Assembly (NCBI RefSeq): GCF_001659605.2
Contig: NC_035178.2
Span: 32,877,127-32,941,126, forward strand
Source of the DNA: Manihot esculenta
Lineage: Eukaryota > Streptophyta > Magnoliopsida > Malpighiales > Euphorbiaceae
Direction of reading: 5' to 3'
DNA: 64,000 bases
Shown: positions 35,224 to 47,505 of the stretch, in pieces
How the letters are laid out: each line of letters begins with the position of its first letter
Numbering within the stretch: the first letter of the stretch is position 1
Notes under the pieces: generated by a model
What the model was told of the DNA's origin: nothing
The model's database searches: none
Seen by the model: the letters and a program-made list of their open reading frames with translations, nothing else
Made by a program: the position numbers and the translations under genes

Positions 35224-37327
35224 TGTAATACCCGGCTCGACCCCGGCATCAGAATTCATCTTTTTTGACGAAATCTCAGTTGGAATCTGGAATTCTAGGA
35301 TGTCGGAGCTTGCTAGAAGGGTAAAATAAAGGTTTTCCAAAATGTTTTTACATGTTTTTATTGTTTTGATCAAGAGAATGTGAGTTTTGAAAAGAAAAGA
35401 CCAAGGAGGGAAATGTCAGGTTCGGCCGCCGAACCTCACTTTTGGCCACCAAAGGTGGCTTTCTTTCGCTGCCACCGAACCCCATGTTCGGCTGTCGAAC
35501 GTGGTGGAAGTGTGGAAGCAAGCTTTGGCCGCCGAAGGTGGTTGACCGGCCACCTATAAAAGGGTCCCTTGTTCGGAATGGAGGTGAGTTTTCTCTCTCT
35601 TTTCGGGCATAGGTGAGTTCTTGTCCTCCTTTGGTTGATTTCATGTATTTCTTCAAAGTTTAGCAAGTTTTAAGTAGCTTTTTAACTTGGTTTTGAAGAT
35701 TCTGAGCTAAGAAGCAAAGTTTTGAGGTTTGGAGACTTCGGATCTGTTTTCCTTTGTATCTCCAAGATTAGACCATCAATCCTCTCGATCTTCAAGAGGT
35801 AAGCATGGATCCTCACCTCTCCTTATGTTTTAAGTATGTTTTAAAGGGTGTAAGGGAGTTTTATGCATGTTTTAGAGTGGATCATGATGTTTAGGCTTAT
35901 GTTGATCATAAGCTATATGTGTTGTTTTGATGTTGTTTGTTGGGGTTTAAGCTAGTTTTAAGCCCCTTTATGCATGAATAAGGGTATATGCATGTGTTTG
36001 AGAGGTTGGTTGCTTGTTGTGCATGTTTGGAGAGGTTTTGGAGGCTGGAAACTTGAGGTTGCATCGGGTTCTACCTTCCTAGAGAACCCAGGCCGAATCC
36101 CTTGTGGAGGCTGTTTTGGCCGCCTAAACTCGCCTTCGAATGTTTGGACTTTCGGCTCTGGAGTAGAGTTTCGGCCGCCGAACCTGCCCCCGAAGGTTGC
36201 TGAGTTTCGGCTCTGGAGGGACTTTCGGCCGCTGAACCTGCCGCCGAAAGTACCCTGTCCAGCCTTCCTTTGCATGTTTTTCTATGCATGTTTCAGGTGT
36301 TTGAGGGGGGTTTTTGGGGAGATGTTTAGAGTTATGTTAGAGTATGTTGGTCCCTCATTTGAGTCCACCTTTGTAGGATCGGACCCGAGGAACCAAGGAG
36401 GCCCCCAGAGTTAGCTGGTTCAAAGTTATTCCAGCATCTACTAGAGGTGAGTAGAACTGAACTATGTTTTAAAGTAAATGAAAGGTTTTAGCATGAAACA
36501 TGCATCATGAATGCCATGTATATGATAGGTTATATTGCATTAGTATTCACGAATATGACGCATTGCATTATTACTTGTTGGTGTGGATGGATAACAGGAC
36601 GACCCTTTAGCCCTCTAGTTATTATTTCTTGTAACAGAAGTCCTGAGGAGCTCTTCGAGAGCCGGGCACAGAGCTTATTGTATGTAACAGAAGTCCTGAG
36701 GAGCTCCACCGAGGGCCGGGCACATAGTAGAGGGATTTTTGGGTCAGTCCATCCGTGATGTGATTTGTTTGTGATGTGATGCATTTCATGGAAGCATGAT
36801 TTAATAAATGATTTTTATTATTGCTCTACTCACTGGGCTCTAGTAGCTCACCCCTCTCCCTAATCCCTAGTGTTGCAGGGCCAGAGATAGCTCGGGATAG
36901 CAGCAAGAGTAAAGTCTATGTAATAGTTCAGTAGTGGACATGTATTGTAAATATGTTGTAATGTAATGTAATCTATATTGAGGATAGAATTGTGCTTGGC
37001 CCTTGAGTATGGTTGATCCCTTTTGTACATGATCAGCATGTATTATGTTTTATAATATTATGTGTTGAGAACTGAGCTTAATATGTAATGTTGACCCATC
37101 TAGAGCATTTGATGACGGCTCTAGTATGGAGTTTATGTTTACAGATAGAGTGCATGCACAGGATTAAGTTTGGTAGATGAAAAGTTTCAAATTTTTATGG
37201 AAATTGTTGATCATGTATGGGATTTATCAGGTATACAGGATGCATAGGACGCTTGATACGGGTTCCGGCGACCTTAAGTCGATCTGAATCTTAGCGCCGG
37301 TAGCGGTCCGGTCTCCGGGTCATTACA
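35224..37327 (+). repeat. T4 3' LTR
   Basis: Runs TGTAATACCCGGCTCG to CCGGGTCATTACA. It shows TATA-like CTATAAAAGG near 35554, the donor-like AAGAG|GTAAG with GT at 35799-35800, palindrome-bearing blocks at about 35418-35545 and 36110-36245, and the CTCACCCCTCTCCC..GTTGCAG block near 36849-36878. Confidence 0.85.
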
Positions 37328-37691
37328 CGTACATACGGGAGTGTCAGACGCCCTTTGCACGCCAGACGGCCATTTAATTCCCTCCGGCGCGCATGTGGGT
37401 AAGGCTGCGAGGTGACAGGGCCTGTTGTCCTTCCTCATGTCACGTCACCGGGCTGAGCTTCTTCCTAATGGACCTAGGCTTGTGAGTGACCTGGTCCGCT
37501 CCGCGGGTTTGGATTAGGGCTAAAAATATTGGACCGGTCTGTCCGGGAAGCCTCATAGGCTGGGCCAGTACTGCCTTCATGGGCCCAGTCTCCTCCTGGG
37601 ACACGTGAAGCTCGGCGGTCATCAATTGCCCTTTTACCTCCTCAGCAGTTATTACATGAGTGATGAGGGGGTAAATATCTAGGCCCTCACA
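37328..37691 (-). repeat. Probable Tat-like LTR remnant
   Basis: Loosely resembles the Tat-like LTR at 47526-47958 in the same orientation (shared CGTACA-ACG, CCATTTAATTCC and GTGACAGGG-like blocks in the same order). It ends near CCCTCACA. The T4 LTR abuts its left side, so its true start is missing. The assignment is tentative. Confidence 0.35.
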
Positions 37692-39053
37692 ATGACCTCG
37701 CGGCTCAAGAACGACTCTTCACAAAACGTCTTTTCCTTGCCTTTACTATCTTCAAATTCAAATTCAAATTCTCAAATCTCTACCAAACCCTCTTTCTCCT
37801 CCTGCTCTCTGTGCGCTTCGTCTCTCCCATCTTCCTGTCGAAACCGTCTTCCAGGTACGTTTCTCAAACTGAAATGGACAGTCCCAGGCTTCCTGATATC
37901 CTGAACCAGGAATCTAATGTCACCCCTTCTTCTTTGTCGTCTTTCTTTTCTCGTGAATACTTGGACACTCCCTGTATCGCATTAGGGCTCCCCACCGTAA
38001 TGAGAGAATCGTCCTTCCGAATCCTCCTCCCTTTGGTCTTATCGATCCCTAGAGGGATCTCAGTCTGGTCTTCTTTGTCAAGCAACGCGAGTTTGGCTTG
38101 ACTTTTCCATTCTCCCCGTTTTTTGTCGAGGTCTTCTGCTATTTCGGGATTACCCCTCGTATGCTTGCCCCCAACTCCATCCTTTTTATGTGTTCCTTCG
38201 AGTCGGTGAGTCTCAATTGGGGTTTCAGGCTGCCCTATTTTCTACCTTCTTCCGTCTAGTCCAGGCTAGGCAGGGTTTTTATTACTTTGCCCCTCGAGGG
38301 GGGCTGTCCATCTTCTATGGGCACAAGGATTCCATCAAGGGTTGGGTCGAGGGGTTCGCCATTGTGGAGCTGAAAGGAGGCCCTGGGGTGTCGTGGCAAG
38401 TCGACCTCCCTTGGAGGGATGTACCTCTGGGCTGCAACAACCTTCCCCAACTGACCCTCTCTGAGCAGATTAGCCTTCTTAGATTGACTTCTGTTAAGCG
38501 AAAGTATGACGTTGAGAAGTGTATGTTTGTGTCCAGTCTTCAGGACTGCCATGAAGCTGATACTTGTTAGATGAGGTCCTATCTTTCTTTGTTTTCATTT
38601 TGCATTTCGTCGGATAAGCCACTAACTTGCTTGGTTATTTTTGTTTTCTGCAGCTTCCAATCTCCCCATGGACAAAATCAAGCCAATAAATACTTTGTTC
38701 TATCTCTGGAGAGCATGAGAGCTGCTTTGGATGCTTTCCGGGCTGGCACGTCTGTAGCCGACACTACTCGGGAGGTCGCCCACATTTTCTCCCCTAGGGC
38801 AGCTGGTAGGATTGTCCCTACTGTCCCAGCTTCTTCCCGTGCTCTGGTGCTGATCTCCAAGGACTCTCGTTCTGGCGATTCTAAGGCCTCCAGTCGCAGC
38901 CGGCCTCACTCTTCCTCCAGGTCTCCCACGGCTCCAAAGTCCAAGTCGGCCTCAGTCCTGACGTCCAAGGAGCTCGTCGTCATTAAGGAATCTGCTGAGG
39001 ACGTCTTGCAGGGAAAATATGAGGTCACTTCTACTACTGAAGGCATTCCCTAG
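37692..39053 (+). pseudogene. Degenerate 'gypsy-type transposase' (PF04195-like) ORF, antisense to a Tat-like element
   Basis: Read in three frames. M-D-S-P-R-L-P-D-I-L starts at 37874, then a frame change leads to L-T-F-P-F-S-P-F-F and T-P-R-M-L-A-P-N-S (about 38098-38200). A second change leads to GFYYFAPRGG and SIKGWVEGF (38190-38570). A good-looking acceptor (TTTTTGTTTTCTGCAG, ending at 38653) precedes S-N-L-P-M-D-K; the rest is Ser/Arg-rich (38678-39053). This pattern (F-P-L-H-P-F-F, L-x-P-N, F-x-x-R, S-x-K-G-W) is that of the plant family annotated as putative gypsy-type transposase. Such ORFs occur as extra, often antisense, ORFs in Tat-lineage elements. The family call is from memory of the motif pattern. 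The frames are broken, so it is a pseudogene here. Confidence 0.55.
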
Positions 39054-39131
39054 GAAAGCACCGAGGTCCCGTTAGCTGTCAAAAGTGCTTCCGAGGGTGG
39101 GGTCGAGGTCGTCCCAGCTAGCCAGGGTATC

Positions 39132-39355
39132 TCTAACGTGGTGGCAGATGCTCTTAGTCGAAAATCACTTGGCAGTTTATCTCACATCGCAGTAGAGAGA
39201 AGACCGATGGTGAAAGAATTTTACAGACTTGTTAACGAAGGTTTGCAGCTAGAGTTGTCTGGTACAGGCGCATTAGTAGCACAAATGAAGATGACACTCG
39301 TGTTTCTGGAGCAAGTGGCACAAAAATGGCACGAGGACCCTAAGTTGATAAAAAT
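39132..39355 (+). pseudogene. T5 pol fragment: end of RNase H
   Basis: Joins the preceding Tat-like sequence abruptly and reads [10 protein letters not shown] then V-F-L-E-Q-V-A-Q-K, matching T1 and T3 pol. The plus-strand frame is cut by LTR S2 at 39356 and resumes at 42928. Confidence 0.85.
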
Positions 39356-42300
39356 TGTAATATCCAGCTAGACTCCGGAGTTGGAATTCCAACTTTCAAA
39401 TGGAATCTCCATTGGAATCCGGAATCTCGGATACCGGAACCTCTAGAAGGGTAAAATATGTTTTTTACAAAATGATTTTTATGGTTTTAATGCTAAGTTT
39501 TTGAATTAAAGTTTTTAAAAGAAGAAAAATGTTTTTGAGGGATAAGCCCAACATGGTGCTGCCGCAGGAGCTCTTTCGGCCTCCGAAGGTGGTCTGGCCA
39601 ACCACCTATAAGAGACCCCCAGTCCGAAAACGGGTGAGTTTTTCTCTCTATTTTCGGGCAAAGGTGAGTTCTTGCCCTCCCTTTGATAATTTTATGATTT
39701 TCCTTCAAATCATTCAATGTTTTCACGAGTTTTCATCTTGTCTTTGAAGTTTTAAGCTTTAATCGAAGTTTTGAAGCTTGGAGACCTCCGGAGACCATTT
39801 TCTGCTAATCTCCAAGTTTGGGTCGCATCTACCTTCGATCTTCAAGAGGTAAGTGTAGATCCTTGCTTTTATTATGTTTTAAGTAAGATTTTAAGAGGTT
39901 TAAAGGTTTTATTATGCATGTTTTGGTTAGATCTAAAATGTTAGGGTTTATATTAGTTTGTTAACAAATGCTTGCTTCAATGTGTTGTTTGTTGGGGTTT
40001 AGGCTAGTTTTATGCCTTTATGCATGAATGAATGAATATGCATGTTTAGAATGGTTGGATGTGAGTTTTGGTGGCTTGGGCATTATGGCAGAATCGGGTT
40101 CTGTCACTCAGGAAGACCCAGGTTCGACAGCCGAAGTAAGGTTCGGCCGCTGAACCTGCTAGAGGAGGCAGCTTTTGGCCGCCTAACTCGCCCCCGAAAG
40201 GATGGACTTTCGGATCTATGGGGGAGTTTAGGCCGCCGAAACTGCCTCTGAAAGTGCCTGACTTTCGGATCTGTAGGGACCTTCAGCCGCCGAAAGTCCC
40301 CTACCCAGCCTTCCTTTGCTCGTTTTGTATGCATGTTTTATGATGTTTTAGGGGGGGTTTTTGGGGAGTTGTTTAGAGTCATATTAGAGTATGTTTGGTC
40401 CATCACTTGAGTCCACCTGTATAGGATCGAACCCGAGAGACCGTAAAGGCCAGCAGTGAGTCAGCTGCTCCAGTGTCTGTAAAGCGTCAGCCAGAGGTGA
40501 GTAAAACTGAACTATATTTTAAAGTAACTAAATTTTTAGCATGTTCATGCATCATGAATGCCATGTTATGTAATAGGTTGTTTGCATTAGAATTCATGAA
40601 TATGTTGTATTGCATAATTTGCTATTGATGTGGATGGATATTGTTAGGAAATCCGTAGATTAATAGCAATCTAATTGCGCAGCGGAAAAATAAAATTTTG
40701 GATTTCCTTTCCCAGAATCCGAGTGCTCCGTTTAAATCATAAGAAAGATGTGAGACTAACCTGTTAATCTCGTAGTGAAGATACACTGGCGGACTGATGG
40801 TGCTGCCTTTTCAAACGAACACCCTCTATGGTATCCACACGAACGTCTTCTATCCTTCTAGAGTGCTAGCTCTTTTCAAGATGGATAGATTATGTGCTCT
40901 ATGATCTACAATCTTTTAGATTGAGTTTTCTCAAAACTTTTCAACCCCCTTACTCAATCTGTAGAAGGAGTATTTATAGGCCTCAGTCTTTTTATTTTCC
41001 CACAACTCTTTTCCTAAAAGAGTTGTGCTTAGAACCCACTATCACAATCTCACAGATACTCAAATATCTTTATGTGATAGAGTCCTTTATCTGTAACACT
41101 TACAGATAGACTGCAGATCTTTTAAATATTATTATCTCATAATAATAAATTATTATTATTAATAATAATAACACTTATTATTATTAATTATATTAATAAT
41201 TAATATTAATAATAATATTAATAATAATAACACTTTATTATTATTAATTATACTAATGGGCTTTTAGCCCATTAATATAGCACATCAACAACGTTCTTGT
41301 GTGTGACCCAATAGGCTCATATTAATTGGCAATAGGCCCAGTCCAACAAGGCCTATAAGTCATAAGTGGCCTCTAGCAAGACATTATGACTACCCAACTA
41401 ATATGAGGATCAATAGTCCGATAAAGCCTATTAAATAGAACATGTATTAATCCCTTTGTCTCACGATATCTAGTTTGAACATAAGTCATGGTCAATGTCA
41501 AACTTATAATGTTCAAACTTATGATTTCTCGATCTCTAAGTAGACTGATAAATTCAAATGATATTGATCACACTATCAATTCATTTGAGCACGGCCATGC
41601 ATTTCTCAGTCTCACTTATCGAGGGGCCCAGAAGATATCTCTCTCATAGAGAGGGACAAATCCTATCTTGATTGTTCATTTTCCTCTACATAATTTCTAT
41701 TATGCTCAATCATAACCTTTATGATTGTCCGATTAAAGACAACGTTTGATTATGTCAAAACATAACAGTCCTTATGTTGGAAACTATGACAATCTCAAGT
41801 CAAAGGATTAAGACATAACTACTTTGATATTCACTTATGACAATGACCCATGTAGTGATCTCAATGCAGGTCCATCCAATACTTTGTTCTCTAACAAGTA
41901 TTTATGATTATTGATTTATATCAACATATACATAATCATCTCATGATTATCAATCAATAATCATACTAGTTATATTTTATTATTATCAACATAATAATAA
42001 GTAACCAGGGATGATAATCATTATTATGTAACATGCAAACAAATAATAATGATAAAAACCTCTTTTATTTATAACAAAAATGACATACAAAAAGGTACAA
42101 GATAATGGCCTAGGGCATATACACTAACAGATATTGGATGACCCACTAGCCCTCAATATGACACGATATGATATGATATGATATGGAAGTCCAGGGCTTG
42201 CCCATTCTACGCCTCTGGCACGATGTAAGGGAAAGACTAGGGCTTGCCCATTCTACGCCCTTGGCACAGTTGGATATGTTATGTTATGTTTAAGAGGAAG

Positions 42301-42927
42301 TCCTGAGGAGCTCCATCGAGGGTCGGGCATTACTTGGATATGTAGAGGGTTACTGGTGACAAGTCCATCCTTGATGTGTATTGTTTGTGTTGTGATGCAT
42401 TTCACGAAAGCATATGTTTATTAAACTGTTTTCTTATGTTCTGCTCACTAGGCTCTTGTAGCTTACCCCTTTCCCCTAATCCCCAGGTTTGCAGGATCAG
42501 AGTTAGAGCGAGGAGGTCACCAAGGTTGATGGTATAGTTTATGTAATAGATAGTAGTGGACATGTAATTATGTGATGGATTAGAATTGTGCTTTGCCCTA
42601 GTTTATATTTTGTTAATCCCAGTGAACATGTTTTTATGTAAATGTTTTAAATGATGAGATATGTGGAATCAAGCTTGACATATGTGATGTTGACCACACT
42701 AAGACATTTGATGAGGGCTCTAGTGTGGGTTTTATGTTTACAGTTTATAAGGAATGCACGGGTCGAGCTTGGGGTATGAAAAGTTTAAAATTTTTATGAA
42801 AATGTATGTCCATATATGGGATTTTATCAAGTACACAGGATGCATAGTAGGCTTACTATAGGTTCTGGTGACCTTAAGTCGACCTGAATCCTAGCGTCGA
42901 TAGTGGTTCGATTTTCAGGTCATTACA
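39356..42927 (+). mobile_element. S2: Tekay-like solo LTR inserted in T5 pol, carrying a copia-like solo LTR
   Basis: Runs TGTAATATCCAGCTAGACTC to CAGGTCATTACA. Without its own insert it is about 2.08 kb. Flanks are AAAAT (left) and AAAAC (right), a 5-bp duplication with one mismatch. It has a TATA-like CTATAAGAGA near 39607, a donor-like GTAAGTGTAGATCC near 39849, and the GCCCATTCTACGCC subrepeats near 42198-42265. Confidence 0.85.
40642..42129 (-). mobile_element. Ty1/copia-like solo LTR inside S2
   Basis: 1488 bp, ends TGTTAG...CTAACA, with perfect target duplication GATAT (40637-40641 and 42130-42134). On the minus strand it begins TGTTAGTGTATATGCCCTAG and ends with a CTGCGCAATTAG-type stretch and TTTCCTAACA, features I associate with plant copia LTRs; a TATAAATA lies in the reverse strand near 40970. 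The copia assignment and orientation rest on that resemblance; the insertion itself is certain. Confidence 0.85.
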
Positions 42928-43850
42928 AAAACAGCGAGAGCTGTTCAGAAAGGCAAGAATAGTGATTTTAGATTCGACAACAAAGGGATTCTCCATTACA
43001 AGAATAGATTATGTGTACCAGATGAGATAAGCTTGAAAAGAGGCATTATGAGAGAGGCTTATAATGCCAGGTATAGTATTCACCCTGGAGCCACCAAAAT
43101 GTATCAAGATCTAAAGAAAGTGTATTGGTAGCCATCGATGAAGAGGGAAGTGGCTCAGTTTGTGTCTGCTTGTGAGGTATATCAGAGGGTGAAGTTAGAA
43201 CACCAGAAGCCGGCTGGGATGCTCAACCCACTACCAATTCCAGAGTGGAAATGGGAACACATAGCGATGGATTTTGTGGTGGGATTACCAGCAACGTCCA
43301 AGAGGCATGACTCTATATGGGTAATAGTAGACAAATTGACCAAATCTGCTCACTTTATTTCTGTCAGGAGCAGTTACTCTGTGGACAAATTGGCACAACT
43401 CTACGTGGAAGAAATACTCAGGCTGCATGGGCCTTCAGTTTCTATAGTGTCAGATAGGGGACCCCAGTTTACTTCCAGGTTTTGGCGGAGTTTGCAAAAA
43501 GCCATGGGCATAAGACTAGATTTTAGCACTGCTTTCCATCCACAAACTGACGGACAGTCGGAGAGGACCTCCAAACTATAGAAGACATGCTAAGGACGTG
43601 TGTGCTAGACTTTGGTGATTCTTGGAGGCAACATCTACTATTGGCAGAGTTTGCCTACAATAACAGTTACCATGCTAGCATTGGGATGGCTCCTTATGAA
43701 GCTTTATATGGGAGGAAGTGCAAGTCACCTGTTTGCTAGGAAGAAGTGGGAGAAAGGGTTTTAGCAGGGCCAGAATTAGTAGAGATCACCAGCAGGGTAG
43801 TGCCTATTATTAGAGAGAGAATCAAAACAACGGTGAGTAGGCAGAAAAGC
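42928..43850 (+). pseudogene. T5 integrase fragment
   Basis: Continues T5 pol after S2. The zinc finger has [11 protein letters not shown] (Tyr in place of the first ligand, as in T1) and A-C-E-V-Y-Q, which loses the last Cys. A stop replaces the second Trp of Y-W-W near 43130. The core shows [15 protein letters not shown] and Q-T-D-G-Q-S-E-R, followed by a deletion and frameshift at about 43567-43572. It ends at S-R-Q-K-S-Y where S3 is inserted. Confidence 0.85.
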
Positions 43851-45816
43851 TATAATACCCGGCTAGACCCCGCCGTCGAAATTCCTACCTTCCGGCGGAA
43901 TCTCCGTTGGAATATGGAATTTCTCGGATGTCGGAGCCTTCTAGAAGGGTAAAATAAAGGTTTTCTAAAATGTTTTTATAGGTTTGTATGGTTTTAATGA
44001 AGAAAGGAATTGAGTTTTGAAAGAAAAGACCAAGGAGGAAAAAGCCAGGTTCGGCCGCCGAACATGGCTCTCTTGCGGGAGCACCTTTGGCCCCCGAAGG
44101 TGGTCTGGCCAGCCACTTATAAGCCCTTGTCCGAAAATGGGCAAGTTTTCTCTCTCTATTTTCGGGCATAGGTGAGATTTCGCCCCCCTTTGGTTGATTT
44201 TGTGTTTTCCTTCAATCCCTTCAAGTTTTTGATGAGTTATACTTCGTTTTGAAGATTTTTAAGCTTAGACCAAAGTTTTGAAGCTTGGAGACCCTGAAGC
44301 TCGATTTCTCCCAATCTCCAAGTTTGGATCACCTCTCCTCTCGATCTTCAAGAGGTAAGCGTAGATCCTCACCTTCTTTTATATTTTAAGTAAGCTTTCA
44401 GGGGTTTTAAGGGTGTTTAATGCATGTTTAGAGTAGATGTAAAATGTTAAGGTTTATGTTAGTTTGATGATAAATGTGATGCCATGTTGATGTTTGTTGG
44501 GGTTTAGGCTAGTTTTATGCCCCTATGTGCTTGAGTAAGTGTTTATGCATGCTTTTGAGTGTTGAGTATGAGGTTGGAGGGTTTTAGGAGGCTAGATGTG
44601 GGATGGCAGGATCGGGTTCTGCCACCCAGGAGGATCCAAGTTCGGCCGCCGAAGCAAGTTTCGGCCGCCGAACCTGCCAGAGGAGGCAGTTTTGGCCGCC
44701 TAACCTCGCCCCCAAAAGTTGGACTTTTGGCTCTAGAGGTGTAATACCCGGCTAGACTCCGGTATCGGAATTCCTACCGTCCGGTGGAATCTCGGATGTC
44801 GGAGACCTCTAGAAGGGGTAAAACCATGTTTTCATGAGATGTTTTAATGTTTTTGATGATTTTGAATGAAAAGGAAATGAGTTTTGAATAAAAACAACCT
44901 TAGAGGAAAGCTCAGGTTCGGCCGCCGAACCTCAAGTTCGGCCGCCAAACATGCATCCGTTGCGGGTGCGCTTTAGGCCCCCGAAAGCATAAGTGAGGGA
45001 AGTCCAGGTTCGGCCGCCGAACCTCAAGTTCGGCCGCCGAACATGGCATGCATGCGGAGGCACATTCGGCCCCCGAACGTGGCCTAGCTAGCCACTATAA
45101 AAGGGTCCCTTAGCCGAAAACGGGCGAGCTTTTCCCCATTTTCGGCCAAGGTGAGCTCTCCGCCGCCACTCTCCGATCTTTGATGCTTTTCCTCTAGATC
45201 CTTCAAGTTTTTCACTTGTTTTGACTTTGTTTTGAAGATTTGAGCTTTTGAGCAAAGTTTTGGAGCTTTGAGGTTCAAGAACTCAAATCTCTCCCAACCC
45301 CAAGTTTGGTCGCCTCTACTCTCGATCTTCAAGAGGTAAGAGTCGATCTCTAGCTTATATTATGTTTTAAGCAAGTTTTATGAAGTTCATGGGGGTAGAA
45401 TGCATGTTTAGGTTTTAGTTATGTTTATGGGTATAAATGTATGTTCATGAACAATGTGGCTTGCAAATGCTTATGTATGTGTGTTGTAGTTGGGGTTTAA
45501 GTTAGTTTGTGTCCCCTAGGAGCTTCAGTGCATGCACAGGTTGAGTTTGGTGAATGATAGAATGTATGAAAGAAAAGTTTTAAATTTTTATGTATGTTGT
45601 TGATCATGTATGGGATTAAACAGGTTTACAAGTTGCATGTCAGACTTGCTACGGGTCCCGGCGGCCTTAAGCCGATCTGGATCCTAGCGCCGATAGCGGT
45701 CCGATTTTTGGGTCGTTACAGGAGGGGAGTTTCGGCCGCCGAACCTGCCTCCGAAGGTTGTGACTTTCGGCTCTGGAAGGACCTCCGGCCGCCGAACCTG
45801 CCCCCGAAAGTGTCTG
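43851..45816 (+). repeat. S3: Tekay-like LTR, interrupted by S4 and cut by S5
   Basis: Begins TATAATACCCGGCTAG (usual TGTAAT with G changed to A). It carries a CTTATAAG TATA-like site near 44115, a donor-like GT at 44356-44357, and palindromes at 44048-44061 and 44640-44690. S4 occupies 44740-45720; 45721-45816 continues S3 until S5 begins. Confidence 0.75.
44740..45720 (+). mobile_element. S4: internally deleted Tekay-like solo LTR (981 bp)
   Basis: Both LTR ends are intact (TGTAATACCCGG, GGGTCGTTACA), but about 1.2-1.4 kb of the middle is missing, with the join near 45520-45530. Flanks AGAGG and GGAGG form a 5-bp target duplication with one mismatch. Palindrome pairs start at 44917/44937 and 45009/45029, each exactly 20 bp apart, upstream of the TATA box CTATAAAAGG near 45093. 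Confidence 0.85.
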
Positions 45817-46557
45817 TGTAATACCCGGCTAGACTCCGGTATCGGAATCCCTACCGTCCGGTGGGATTTGGATGTCGGAAACTTCTAGAAGGGTAACATC
45901 ATGTTTTTATAGAATGTTTTCATGTATTTTAATGTTTTTAAGTATGAAATTAAATGAGTTTTTGCATGAAAAGTCTTTGGAGGAAAACCCAGGTTCGGCC
46001 GCCGAAACTCAAGTTCGGCCGCCGAACATGGCATGCATGCGGAAGCGCTTTCGGCCCCCGAACGTGGCCTGGCCAGCCACTATAAAAGGGACCCTTAGCC
46101 GAAATGGGCGAGCTTTCTCCCATTTTCGGCCACAGCTAGCTTCCAACCTCCCTCTTCCAAATCTAGTGTTTCTCCTCCAAATCTTCACCATTTTCTTGAA
46201 GTTTTAAGCTTGCATTAAAGGTTTTGAACTTTTGAAACAAGTTTTGGAGCTTTGGGAACTCAGGAGCTCATTTTCGTAGATCTCCAAGTTTAGGTCGTCT
46301 CCCTCTCGATCTTCAAGAGGTAAGAGCCGATCTTAAGCTCCTTATGTGTTTTAAGTAAGATTTTATGAGTTCCTTGGGTAGAAATGCATGTTAGGATGTA
46401 TGTTGAGTTAGGGGTTAATATTGATGTTTTGAGCAATGTGTGATGATTGTGTGTGTTTGAAGTGTTGTAGTTGGGGTATTTGATTGTTTGAGACCCCTAG
46501 GAACTTGTATGCATGTTTTAGTTGAGCTATATGCATGATTTGAGGTTTTGGGACTCC
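45817..46557 (+). repeat. S5: Tekay-like LTR, 5' portion only
   Basis: Starts TGTAATACCCGGCTAGACTC. A palindrome pair at 45993/46013 is exactly 20 bp apart, the TATA box CTATAAAAGG is near 46081, and the donor-like AAGAG|GTAAGAG has GT at 46320-46321. It stops near 46557 and joins minus-strand Tat-like gag, so its 3' two-thirds are lost. Confidence 0.8.
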
Positions 46558-47505
46558 CACAATGAACCTACTAATAAAGACGTTGGCCACATCCACAAAG
46601 CCTTGATGCTTCCTGCTATTAGGCTGTTAAACCATGCCCGAGCTGGCCCTATGAGGGTAGTGGGGAAGACTTTGCATATCATGGCATTTGAATGAGTCTG
46701 GAGCTACGTAAACGTCTTGTAATTGAGGAGGTGCTCTCGGGGGTTTTTCGTGCCATCGTAAGCTACCATCAGCAGCATCATAAACTTCTTGGGAATGGTC
46801 TCCTGCTACATCCATCTTGTGAATGGGGAGAATGTAGACAGTAGGGGGTTGCTATTATCTCGTGTCCCCAGTTCTACTAGGAGCTGTTCCTTCAACCTTT
46901 CCAGCTTTTCATCCACATCTGTCTCTTTCTATCTCAGCCTCTTTTCTAGGCGATATCCTCCTTCCAGCTCCTCCCCTCCCGATCCTCACATAGGCTCAGA
47001 GGAATAGCTCTTGACTTCATCATTTTCGATGAGTTCTCTAACCATTCTGGCTGCTGGCTCATTTCTTCTGCAGGCCTCTTCACCTCCTTCGTTGGTCCTC
47101 CTGCTGCTTTGCTACGGGACTTGGTGGTTCAAGGTAGGCTGAGGCTCATTAACGTTGAAGCCCTCAGCCATAGGTGTTACACTCAATGGGATGCTAACTC
47201 CCCTTTGCTATAACATTTGCCCTAGTCGGTGGGCGATGTTCTATAGTTGGATAGCCATATTTTGTAGTTCTTAGTCGGAAAAGGTAGTTCTGGACATGTT
47301 TTCTACCGAACTCGGCGAGGGGTTGAGCAATGCAGGTAGTTGGCTAGATAGGGCTATAGGACTGGAGAATGAAAACTGATGACCTTCATGGGTAGAACTC
47401 AAGTCGTTTGGGGTATTTCCGGTGTGGTTTTTATCGTGGTTGGCTATATGGATCTCAGTGGGTGTAATAAGGATGAGAACTCCAGTGATGAAAAAATCTC
47501 CTTCG
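46558..47505 (-). pseudogene. Tat-like gag, degenerate
   Basis: On the minus strand, after a long degenerate N-terminal part (a possible Met at 47171, M-A-E-G-F-N-V), frames read C-K-V-F-P-T-T-L-I-G-P-A-R-A-W-F and then F-I-S-R-F-I-V-G near 46570-46680. This is the signature of the retrotransposon Gag (capsid) domain in Tat/Athila-type elements (A-R-x-W-F...F-x-x-x-F). Several stops and frameshifts are present. The PBS and LTR follow on the right as expected for a minus-strand element. Confidence 0.7.

Noticed and set aside
37874..39053. Intact host gene
   Set aside because: At least two frame changes within the conserved region and location inside a nested retroelement block argue for a degenerate element-borne ORF.
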